Shown here in pieces: positions 9,628 to 16,520 of a stretch of DNA of 64,000 nucleotides. This DNA is from an uncultured Eggerthella sp. (GTDB lineage: Bacteria; Actinomycetota; Coriobacteriia; Coriobacteriales; Eggerthellaceae). Under the pieces are notes generated by a model. The model was not told where the DNA came from. It did not search any database and saw only the letters and a list, made by a program, of their open reading frames with translations. The stretch covers positions 165,334 through 229,333 of the forward strand of contig UQLU01000002.1 of the NCBI GenBank assembly GCA_900542065.1, read 5' to 3'. How positions within the stretch are numbered: the stretch's first letter is position 1; the number at the start of each line of letters is the position of its first letter. The position numbers and the translations under genes are program-made.

Positions 9628-10671
9628 TTAGAGATCAACTACCTGCTTTGTTTCTGCCGATTTTTGAATACCTTTAATTACTCGCAAGGTATCCAATGCG
9701 TCTTCGCCGGTGCAGCGTGGTATAGTTTCGCGTCCTTGGCATAAATCAACAAAATGATCCAATTCGGCTGCCATAGGATCGTTAATTTCTAAATCAAAAT
9801 GCTCTTTAAGAAGTGGCTCGTTCCAACCATAGTGATCTTTGTCGTAATAATACAAATCCATATGAGGGAAGCCGAATGAAGCTTCGGTGCCAAAAATTCG
9901 CAGAGAATTTTCTTCATTACATAACCCGTAATTCAAGTTTTCCTCGGCAGCCAAATCGTAACTCCAAGGACCAGGAGTACCATCGCTGAGGAAATACGTA
10001 GCGGTTGCACCACCTTCATATTCAACTATTACCGAAACGGAATCTTCCACTTCGTTATTGCGAATATTATTCCGCGCTGCCGCATAAACTCGCACGGGCT
10101 TCATACCTGTTAAGTAGTTCAAATCGTCGAAGTCGTGCACCGCATTAATAAGCAAAGGTCCGCCACCTTTTTTGACGCGCCATTCCACATCAAAATAGGC
10201 ATAGGGCTTAGCTATAGCAAAGCTGCTTTGAAGACCAACAATTTTACCCAAACGACCCGACTTAATAAGTTCGCGTAAGAACAAATACCGAGGCGAATTA
10301 CGGCGATGATGTCCAATAAGAAGCGTTGCACCCGCTTCCTTGCAAATGTCAATGATATGCTGAGCTTCTTCAATCGTATTAGCAATAGGCTTTTCCAAAA
10401 GAATGTTCTTGATGCCTACCGCAAGTGACTCTTCAACAGCTTCTGCATGTAAGCCATTAGGAAGCGCGATTGCTACTGCGTTCAAATCTTCTTGACGCAA
10501 TAAAAGGCGGTAATCCTCGTAGCGCTTTAACCCCAACTCGCTTGCGAGAGATTCCGCCTGTTCTCCAAACCCGGCTACTGCAACAACCTCAACTTCATCA
10601 TGCTTAAGAGCATCGCGTACTATCTTTGCCCCTTGATTTAGACCAAGGACGGCAAGTTTCACCGGTTTCAT
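9628..10671 (-). CDS. Gfo/Idh/MocA family NAD(P)-dependent oxidoreductase
   Basis: Two-domain dehydrogenase of the glucose-fructose oxidoreductase / inositol dehydrogenase / MocA family, 347 residues. Residues 1-120 are a Rossmann fold (KLAVLGLNQGAKIVRDAL) and the EKP motif (NILLEKPIANTIEEA) marks the end of the cofactor domain. The C-terminal alpha/beta domain carries VHDFDDLNYLTG, the usual position of the catalytic His-Asp. The start at 10671 follows AAGGGG by 5 nt; a 54-nt longer frame is not supported. The substrate is probably a sugar, inositol or derivative but no carbohydrate genes are adjacent. Confidence 0.85.
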   Translation of the reverse strand: MKPVKLAVLGLNQGAKIVRDALKHDEVEVVAVAGFGEQAESLASELGLKRYEDYRLLLRQEDLNAVAIALPNGLHAEAVEESLAVGIKNILLEKPIANTIEEAQHIIDICKEAGATLLIGHHRRNSPRYLFLRELIKSGRLGKIVGLQSSFAIAKPYAYFDVEWRVKKGGGPLLINAVHDFDDLNYLTGMKPVRVYAAARNNIRNNEVEDSVSVIVEYEGGATATYFLSDGTPGPWSYDLAAEENLNYGLCNEENSLRIFGTEASFGFPHMDLYYYDKDHYGWNEPLLKEHFDLEINDPMAAELDHFVDLCQGRETIPRCTGEDALDTLRVIKGIQKSAETKQVVDL

Positions 10672-11029
10672 ATGATCCCCTTTTTCTCCTTGTGAGTCCC
10701 TTATTAAAACCCCTATAACCATCAAGATGCGAAACCCCTCATTCGCATCAAGCTAAACACTTTGCAACAACATCCCCATTGTGTTGCAAAAATTTAATAA
10801 GGGCTGCGCCTTTAGCCTCCGAAAGCAAAAGACGCACCATGGCTTTATTAATTTGATATTGATACTTTTGATAAGAAAAATCTAATTGATAAACTATCTA
10901 TTATTACGTTCAGATTTGATTTCTTTATAACGCCTGATAAGCTTTGATGATTAAAATGCCATCAAAGCTTTTGTTTCAAAATAAAATTGCTTCTTATTAT
11001 TAAGAGTGCTTATAGTAATACATTCATAT
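10672..11029. other. AT-rich intergenic region
   Basis: About 358 bases between two minus-strand genes. It should contain the promoter of the Gfo/Idh gene. TTGCAA-type words recur around 10750-10795. The only strong structure is the 11-bp inverted repeat at 10939-10970, listed separately. No credible reading frame. Confidence 0.5.
10939..10977 (+). terminator. Terminator-like hairpin oriented on the plus strand
   Basis: Perfect 11-bp stem (AAGCTTTGATG / CATCAAAGCTT, loop 10950-10959) followed on the plus strand by TTGTTTC. There is no plus-strand gene upstream, and the minus strand lacks a T-run after the stem, so it is either antisense, bidirectional with low efficiency, or the end of an unrecognised short plus transcript. 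Confidence 0.4.
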
Positions 11030-11962
11030 TTAATTCGACATTTCACGGTTTTTTTGCATGTCAGCATCTCCTGGATGCTTTGCCAAGATAAATACCGTAG
11101 CAATAATGAACACGAACCCAACAATATCGATCCACACAAAAGAGGTACCGAGCCATACTACGGCAAAAACCGTTGCTGAAACTGTTTCAATACTTGCCAT
11201 AAGCCCTGCCTTTGCAGCACCAATGTCGTTGATTGACTGAAAGAACAGAGTAAAGCCCACCACAGTCCCGAAAAACACCAGACCCACGAACAAAACCACA
11301 AAGCCTGATGGTCCCATAGCAGGAATATTGGACCATGATTGCAGCAAAATACTAAAGACAACACCGCCTATGAGAAGTGCCGCTGCTACCACAGGAACAC
11401 TTCCGAAGCGAAACATCAACCTTCGAGGTAAGAGTGAATACACCATATAAGCCAACGCTGACACTAAACCCCAGAACAACGCTTCAGGCGAGAGCACCAT
11501 TACTGCAGGATTACCATGGGTTGCCAGCAAAAACACGCCTACTACCACACAAATTAGCGCCAACCATTCACGAAGCGTAGGCAACCTTCGCGCAAGAGCA
11601 CAGAGGAAAAAGACCGTGAGTACTGGGCCGATGTATTGAATAATAGTTGCCGTGCCAGCATTTGAATATTGAATTGCCAGCAGATAGGTCATCTGACAAA
11701 ACGCTAAGCCAGCTATAGCAAACACAACCATGCGTGCTAAAACACTTGGCGTTTTCCAAATGGCTAAATATGGTTCGCGAAAAGTTACCAGCGCAACCAC
11801 TGAAAGCAGAATACCCGCCGAAAGCATGCGAACCGAAGAGACCCAAAGTGGGTCGAGCCCATAATGGGAAAAAAGATACTGAGCACATGCACCAGAAAAA
11901 CCCCAACTGATGCCACTCAATAGAGCAAAAATAATGCCGCGTATATTCTTCGTATTCTGCAT
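11030..11962 (-). CDS. DMT superfamily (EamA-type) transporter
   Basis: Ten-TM drug/metabolite transporter with two EamA repeats, 310 residues from the ATG at 11962. The first repeat begins GIIFALLSGISWGFSGACAQYLF, the second ALFWGLVSALAYMVYSLLPRRL near residue 150; each ends with the typical AxxxxxxYxGPVLT / AGLMASIETVSATVFAVVWLG signatures. This group exports amino acids or metabolites. A GTG two codons upstream gives a slightly longer frame. No good Shine-Dalgarno precedes either start, so the start is uncertain. It is not obviously in an operon. Confidence 0.85.
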   Translation of the reverse strand: MQNTKNIRGIIFALLSGISWGFSGACAQYLFSHYGLDPLWVSSVRMLSAGILLSVVALVTFREPYLAIWKTPSVLARMVVFAIAGLAFCQMTYLLAIQYSNAGTATIIQYIGPVLTVFFLCALARRLPTLREWLALICVVVGVFLLATHGNPAVMVLSPEALFWGLVSALAYMVYSLLPRRLMFRFGSVPVVAAALLIGGVVFSILLQSWSNIPAMGPSGFVVLFVGLVFFGTVVGFTLFFQSINDIGAAKAGLMASIETVSATVFAVVWLGTSFVWIDIVGFVFIIATVFILAKHPGDADMQKNREMSN

Positions 11963-12448
11963 GAACACAAAGTAACAACTAACCGCAAAAAATAATAGAG
12001 GGGAAATTAATTACAAAATACAATTCATTTGGATTGAATAATTAAATAACGTAATTTAATAAATTTATAACACGTTCACGAGTTTTTTCTCTACATTATT
12101 CTCTTTTTTGTCCGTTAGTTTAATTTTTTTGAACGCATCTATAGATTCTGGTGAATAGGTTCATAACATAGACATTAGTAATTCTTGTATAGCTAAAGAT
12201 TATATTTACTAAAGCGGACTATCCAATTTATTAGGACCCCTGAAAAAACCTTCGTTTTTTCGATTATTTTTTCAAGCACTTCTAAATTGGTTCCCGTGCA
12301 AATCACAAAACATAAGCGAAAAAAACTCTCTGTGGAAGAGGCTTAGTTTTGTGCGCTCAAAATTGGAGGTTTCGATTTAAGAAAGGAATTATTAAGAAGT
12401 TAATCCCCATTCGCTATTGCGGAACTTGATTATCTAGAGGAGGGTCAT
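11963..12448. other. Long AT-rich divergent promoter region
   Basis: About 486 bases, strongly AT-rich, separating the EamA gene (minus) from the permease gene (plus). An 8-bp hairpin (GAAAAAAC / GTTTTTTC, loop CTTC) is at about 12242-12261. The stretch ends with the permease ribosome-binding site. No coding frame is supported. The length and composition suggest a regulated divergent region. Confidence 0.5.
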
Positions 12449-13894
12449 ATGGCTTTAAAGCGTGAATACGGTGGCATTCAGCCATGTATTCGACTGGGAA
12501 TATTCCGCATTCGTATTCCCTTTATCCACTTTAACATTTCTGGTCCTGAAGTTATTACAGGCCTCATGAACGCATGTACTTCATACGGTGCATTGGCTGT
12601 TCTTATTTCTACGTTGGGCTTGGATCCCAACACTGCATACGCACTCGTAATTTTTGAGACCGCTTGTTATACCTTGAGCTGGTTCTTAGGCGAACCGGCA
12701 GTTTGCGGTTGGATTACGGCGGCGATGGCAGTAATTGTGCTCTATCTGGAAACCCTTCCAGAAGGCGTAATAAGATTCCAAGCACTTACTGTTATACAGT
12801 TAGAGCTCGGAATTCTATTCATTGTTTTAGGCGCTACAGGGTTATCCAAGAAACTCAACATGATTTTGCCTCCAGCCTTGAAAGGCGGCATTGTTTTAGG
12901 CGCTGGTATCAACTCTGTTGTTGCTCGTATGTCTGAAGGCGGCGCACTTGATACCGCAACTATTGCTTGTCTTGGCGGTCTGGTAGTAGTTTGCTTGTTT
13001 ATGTTCAGTCAGCGTATTCGCGAAAAGATGTCAGAGCATAAAATCTTGGCACTGCTTGGCAACTACAGCTTCTTGTGGGGCGTTTTGTTCCTGTTCATTG
13101 TTGGTGGCATTTCAGGCGACTTCCAATATGAATTCTCAGGTCAGTTCATCGTAATGCCTGACTTCGGCGCATTATTTGCAGCTGTTTCGCCCTTCTTTAT
13201 TGGATTCTGCACTGATCCTACTATTTGGATCTCCGGTATCCCCTATGCACTTACTGCATGGATTATTGCTTATGGCGACTTCATCACCGTTCAGCAGCTT
13301 TGCATCAATTCTGCTCGTGATGATGAATACATTGAGTTCAACGTAAACCGCACCAACATCGTTTGCGGTATCCGTAACGTAGTTCTTTCTCTGTTCGCTC
13401 CATATCCTGCATTGGCTGGTCCTTTCAGCCCTCCTTATGCAATCGCTACTTTTGCTCGTTATAAGGAATCTGGCCGCGAAGGCATGAACTCCATTTATGA
13501 CGGCACTGGTACGAACCTTATCTTCACCGTAGTTGGCTTGTTCTTCTATCCACTCTACGAAGTTTCTTTGGCTGCATCTGGTGCATTGCTGGTTGTAATC
13601 ATGGTTGTTCAGGGCTTCGTTTGCGCGCAGATTGCTATCAACCTGCTTCGCGACGACATGGACCGTGGTATTGCTGGTATGTCCGCTGGCTTCATCGTTG
13701 CCCGTGGCGCTTCCATTGGTCTTCCTGCTTCTATCATTCTTTACCTGTTGCTTTGCAACAATCGCAAGATCCGTATCGACTATGCAACAAGCAAAGAAGA
13801 ACTTCGTCTTGAAGAAGAAGAAACTGCTAAACAGCTCAAAGCTTTGGAAGAACGTATGGCCAAAGCTAAGGCTGAACACGAAGAAAGTAAATAA
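12449..13894 (+). CDS. Polytopic membrane permease, possibly NCS2-like, with C-terminal charged coiled coil
   Basis: A 481-residue protein with about 11-12 hydrophobic segments between residues 35 and 430, followed by a soluble, highly charged Glu/Lys/Ala helix (about 435-481) likely to form a coiled coil in the cytoplasm. The pattern PPALKGGIVLGAGINSVV and the Gly/Pro-rich loop APYPALAGPFSPPYAIATF resemble nucleobase/anion permeases of the NCS2-SulP fold, but I do not recognise a specific family. The start has AGAGGAGGG about 5 nt upstream. A strong terminator follows at 14003, so it is a single-gene unit. Substrate unknown. Confidence 0.6.
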   Translation: MALKREYGGIQPCIRLGIFRIRIPFIHFNISGPEVITGLMNACTSYGALAVLISTLGLDPNTAYALVIFETACYTLSWFLGEPAVCGWITAAMAVIVLYLETLPEGVIRFQALTVIQLELGILFIVLGATGLSKKLNMILPPALKGGIVLGAGINSVVARMSEGGALDTATIACLGGLVVVCLFMFSQRIREKMSEHKILALLGNYSFLWGVLFLFIVGGISGDFQYEFSGQFIVMPDFGALFAAVSPFFIGFCTDPTIWISGIPYALTAWIIAYGDFITVQQLCINSARDDEYIEFNVNRTNIVCGIRNVVLSLFAPYPALAGPFSPPYAIATFARYKESGREGMNSIYDGTGTNLIFTVVGLFFYPLYEVSLAASGALLVVIMVVQGFVCAQIAINLLRDDMDRGIAGMSAGFIVARGASIGLPASIILYLLLCNNRKIRIDYATSKEELRLEEEETAKQLKALEERMAKAKAEHEESK

Positions 13895-14002
13895 GCCATT
13901 GCGGTTTAGAACGCATTACACGTGCCGCGTTTTATAGCACAAAACACGACACCAAAAACTAGATCCGCAATGCATATAACTTGCATAATTCCTTGCCTCC
14001 AG

Positions 14003-14036
14003 CCCCGCGATTTCCACAGGTCGCGGGGCTCTTTAT
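14003..14036 (+). terminator. Rho-independent terminator of the permease gene
   Basis: 8-bp GC-rich stem (CCCCGCGA / TCGCGGGG, 10-nt loop at 14011-14020) followed by CTCTTTATTT, 108 nt after the permease stop. Confidence 0.8.
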
Positions 14037-14056
14037 TTGCTGAGACCTTCTCACTG

Positions 14057-14186
14057 CTCAACTTCAATACATAGCTGCAGTGCTCAACTTCAGTACACAA
14101 CTGAAATACTCACCTGCAATACAGTACAACTTCGATGCTCGACTTCAGTACATAACTGCGGCACAGCGCAACTGCAGTACATAGTT
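14057..14186. repeat. Degenerate tandem repeat, about 26-29 bp unit
   Basis: Five imperfect units begin at about 14057, 14083, 14109, 14138 and 14165. The consensus is CTCAACTTCAGTACATAACTG; the first two units are 26 bp, the later ones 27-29 bp with insertions. It lies between two terminators (14003 and 14218) of convergent genes and codes for nothing obvious. Confidence 0.6.
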
Positions 14187-14217
14187 CTTACGTTTTAGCC
14201 TCAATATGATGCCCCAT

Positions 14218-14250
14218 TAAAAAAGCTCCCAGCATAACGCTGAGAGCTTT
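14218..14250 (-). terminator. Rho-independent terminator downstream of the 66-residue membrane protein gene
   Basis: On the minus strand 14250-14224 forms an 11-bp stem with a U-G wobble and 5-nt loop (GTTAT), followed by TTTTTTAATG. It lies about 154 nt past the stop at 14404; the intervening bases hold no supported gene. Confidence 0.8.
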
Positions 14251-14403
14251 TGAAAGCATATATGTTCCTAGCTTTTTCTACTAACCATTGAATAACGTTG
14301 AATAGGAGCAATACCAAAAGTTAGCGAAAAATATTAATTAGCGGGCAGCAAGCAATCAAACAATAGCTATTACTCACTTACCAAGCTGCCTAGCAATCAA
14401 TAA

Positions 14404-14604
14404 TTAGTGACGGCTTGATACAGCTTCATCAAACTGCTGCATATAAAAATCGCGGGAGTCCTGAACACCAAGCTGAACCTTACGACCTGCATTAGCGCGG
14501 GCTGCAGCAAGTTCCAAAGCCGCAGAGTTGCCCTGACCAAGCTTAGAAAGCATAGCGAGACCTGCTGCGAGGAATACTACACAAATTGCTGCTACGTACA
14601 TCAT
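14404..14604 (-). CDS. Small single-TM membrane protein of unknown function
   Basis: A 66-residue protein with one N-terminal transmembrane helix (residues 3-20, YVAAICVVFLAAGLAMLS) and a soluble, Ala/Gln-rich amphipathic tail that includes MQQFDEAVSSRH at the C-terminus. GGAGG lies 10 nt upstream of the first ATG (13 nt from the second). A terminator is found downstream at 14218 and a candidate ncRNA transcript ends about 220 nt upstream. I do not recognise the family. The clear ribosome site and terminator argue that it is real. Confidence 0.6.
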   Translation of the reverse strand: MMYVAAICVVFLAAGLAMLSKLGQGNSAALELAAARANAGRKVQLGVQDSRDFYMQQFDEAVSSRH

Positions 14605-14821
14605 TTGAATCTAACCTCCAAGATTCTTGTTCGGTTTCTTTACCGAAGCCTTCTACTTTTTCTCTCTCGAAGCAGTAATAAAAACCACTTTGTATTACCC
14701 TGCTGCGGTTCATTACTGCTTATTGCCAATACGTACGGAATACTGCGCATAAGGGGCACAGCATATATGCGAATGCTGTGCTATGAAATAAATTCTTCCT
14801 GTTCCAAAACCACAACCTTTC

Positions 14822-14867
14822 GCAAAACAAATAGGGACCTGAACACTTTCGTGTCACAGGTCCCTAT
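14822..14867 (-). terminator. Terminator ending the candidate ncRNA
   Basis: Minus-strand stem of 11 bp (14867-14857 with 14841-14831) capped by a 4-bp ACAC/GTGT inner stem, followed by TTGTTTTG. There is no coding sequence immediately upstream on this strand; the nearest coding stop, that of rpsI, has its own terminator at 15293-15338. The signal therefore closes a separate transcript. Confidence 0.75.
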
Positions 14868-15000
14868 CCCAAATATTTCCCTTACGTAAGTCGACAGACA
14901 GTAACCGTTGCTTTTAAGCCCTAGGTTTCCGCCGAACCTTACGCCTTCAAGTCAAATCTTTTTGCCTAATACCCCTGTGCAATAAGATTGCTTCGAAGTG
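14830..15000 (-). ncRNA. Candidate structured ncRNA of about 170 nt, unassigned class
   Basis: The stretch has a sigma70-like promoter at its 5' end (15007-15034) and a strong terminator at its 3' end, but no reading frame with a start and ribosome site. On the minus strand several small helices can be drawn: GCAAT/ATTGC near 14991-14979, AGGTT/AACCT around 14939-14923 with a CGGCGGA loop, GCTT/AAGC near 14916-14907, and the palindrome CTTACGTAAG at 14890-14881, which can instead pair with GCGTAAG at 14944-14938. I cannot match it to tmRNA, RNase P, SRP, 6S or a known riboswitch by eye. It is an inference from flanking signals. Confidence 0.45.
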
Positions 15001-15006
15001 CTGCCC

Positions 15007-15034
15007 ATTCTATAGAGCGCAATTCTTTTTGCAA
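15007..15034 (-). promoter_or_regulatory. Sigma70-like promoter for the candidate ncRNA
   Basis: On the minus strand TTGCAA (15034-15029), 16-bp spacer, TAGAAT (15012-15007). The same -10 word and spacer are found ahead of the initiator tRNA in this window. Upstream lie an imperfect palindrome at 15031-15050 and a 9-bp inverted repeat AATTCTGGG / CCCAGAATT at 15059-15067 and 15130-15138, next to a run of nine C residues (15124-15132). Confidence 0.45.
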
Positions 15035-15292
15035 CGTGTGAACGTGTTGCAGTGGTTAAATTCTGGGATGAACGGGTTTTGAACTCGTTTTGAACTGGTT
15101 CAACAAAAAGTACGCACGCTTCACCCCCCCCCAGAATTACCACTATATAAAGATAGGACTACACAACCTAGCTCTTCGGCTAATCATTTGATCTATAGAA
15201 ATTGCTGTTATACACAACACAGATATAGGTGGTCTGATTTTTGTGATTTAGTCTTTCATACACATTTGCTATTTCAGACCCTTGTTTTTGGA

Positions 15293-15338
15293 TGAAAATA
15301 AACAAAATGCCCGCCTCCGCCGTAACGGAAACGGGCAT
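15293..15338 (-). terminator. Terminator of the rplM-rpsI operon
   Basis: Minus-strand 13-bp stem (15338-15326 with 15319-15307, two G-U pairs, 6-nt loop) followed by TTTTGTTTATTTTC. It lies 45 nt past the rpsI stop. Confidence 0.88.
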
Positions 15339-15383
15339 TGCAGTTTGAACGTTTTGATAGCCTCCAGAGGAAGCCCATCGAGT

Positions 15384-15776
15384 TTAGCGCTTTGAGAACT
15401 GAGGGCGCTTACGAGCCTTCTTCAGGCCGTACTTCTTACGTTCAACCATACGAGAGTCACGAGTCAGATAACCAGCACGCTTGAGCTCTGCACGATAATC
15501 GCCAGCTTCAAGAAGAGCGCGAGCAATACCGTGACGAAGAGCGCCAGCCTGACCAGATACACCGCCGCCATTGCAGCGAGCAATAACGTCGAAGTGACCC
15601 TTGGTGTCAGTAACTACGAATGGGGTGGTTGCATAGTCAACGAGTGCCTGGCGACCGAAGAATTCTACGCCATCGCGACCATTAACTGTAACCTTACCGG
15701 TACCAGGAACGATACGAACGCGAGCTACTGCGTTCTTCCTACGACCAGTGCCGTAATAGATTGCTTCGCCTGCCAT
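15384..15776 (-). CDS. rpsI: 30S ribosomal protein S9
   Basis: Protein of the small-subunit head whose C-terminal tail reaches the P-site tRNA. The 130-residue product contains YYGTGRRKNAVARVR near the N-terminus, GGGVSGQAGALRHGIARALL in the middle and the conserved basic tail ending KKARKRPQFSKR. GGAGG lies 7 nt before the ATG. The ATG overlaps the rplM stop by one nucleotide (TAATG), so translation is coupled. Single, full-length and without unusual features. Confidence 0.98.
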   Translation of the reverse strand: MAGEAIYYGTGRRKNAVARVRIVPGTGKVTVNGRDGVEFFGRQALVDYATTPFVVTDTKGHFDVIARCNGGGVSGQAGALRHGIARALLEAGDYRAELKRAGYLTRDSRMVERKKYGLKKARKRPQFSKR

Positions 15777-16213
15777 TAGTTATCCTCCATCTTGATCTCA
15801 CGAGGCTGCTGAGCCATGTGTGGATGCTCGCTACCAGCGTACACCTTCAACTTCTTAGCCATTGCGCGGCCAAGCGTGTTCTTTGGCAGCATACCCTTAA
15901 CTGCGTGCTCGATAACGCGCTCAGGATGCTTTTCCATTGCTTCCTGGAACGTTTCGCACTTCAGTCCTCCGGGATAACCGCTGTGACGATAGTATTCCTT
16001 GTCCGTAGCCTTTACTCCAGTAACACGGATTTTGTCAGCGTTGATAACTACCACAAAGTCACCCGTGTCTACATGTGGGGTGTACTGAGGCTTGTGCTTA
16101 CCCTTCAAGATCTGAGCTGCCTTTGATGCAACGCGACCGAGAACCTGATCCTCTGCGTCGATCAGAAGCCATTCGCGCTCAACTTCGTTGGGCTTTGCGT
16201 AATAGGTCTTCAC
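15776..16213 (-). CDS. rplM: 50S ribosomal protein L13
   Basis: Early-assembling large-subunit protein. The conserved start KTYYAKPNEVEREWLLIDAE and the motif KGMLPKNTLGRAM near residue 100 identify it. The reading frame is open for another 50 codons upstream, but I take the GTG at 16213 as start: GGAGG lies 6 nt upstream and the resulting 145 residues match the family length. The first gene of the rplM-rpsI operon; a promoter is visible about 210 nt upstream, which leaves a long untranslated leader (16214-16420) that could carry feedback control. Confidence 0.96.
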   Translation of the reverse strand: MKTYYAKPNEVEREWLLIDAEDQVLGRVASKAAQILKGKHKPQYTPHVDTGDFVVVINADKIRVTGVKATDKEYYRHSGYPGGLKCETFQEAMEKHPERVIEHAVKGMLPKNTLGRAMAKKLKVYAGSEHPHMAQQPREIKMEDN

Positions 16214-16424
16214 AGTGTTCCTCCAATAAAGTAACAAATGTCGTTTTTCAAAAGTTGCTGCCGATTCGAAGCGGCGGGATCCTACTCCACCATCTCCAAA
16301 CATCCACTGCAGAGCCGCTAGACTTTTCCGCTTCTGGACTAACGCAAAAGCGCCGCAAAGCAACTTCTGTTTTGGAGTTCGAATCTCAAGCTCGCACGGG
16401 GCTTTTGAAAGCGAACTTTTGCAG

Positions 16425-16452
16425 TGTATAACGCGCGCGCGAAGGAAGTCAA
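16425..16452 (-). promoter_or_regulatory. Sigma70-like promoter of rplM-rpsI
   Basis: On the minus strand TTGACT (16452-16447), a 16-bp spacer of alternating CG (CGCGCGCG), then TATACA (16430-16425). It implies a leader of about 200 nt before the rplM GTG. The rest of the 16214-16520 interval has no gene. Confidence 0.65.
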
Positions 16453-16520
16453 TTACTTAGCCTTAAGCTTTTGAAAACAAGGCTAAAAATTCACGTTTTC
16501 TACGGATTTAGAGCACTAAA

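Noticed and set aside
13172..13879. 235-codon minus-strand frame under the permease gene
   Set aside because: Fully inside a clear polytopic membrane protein gene on the other strand; low complexity, no start signal.
15059..15138. Insertion-sequence ends (9-bp inverted repeat AATTCTGGG / CCCAGAATT)
   Set aside because: Only 62 bp between the arms, no transposase and no target duplication seen; more likely a local hairpin or regulatory site.
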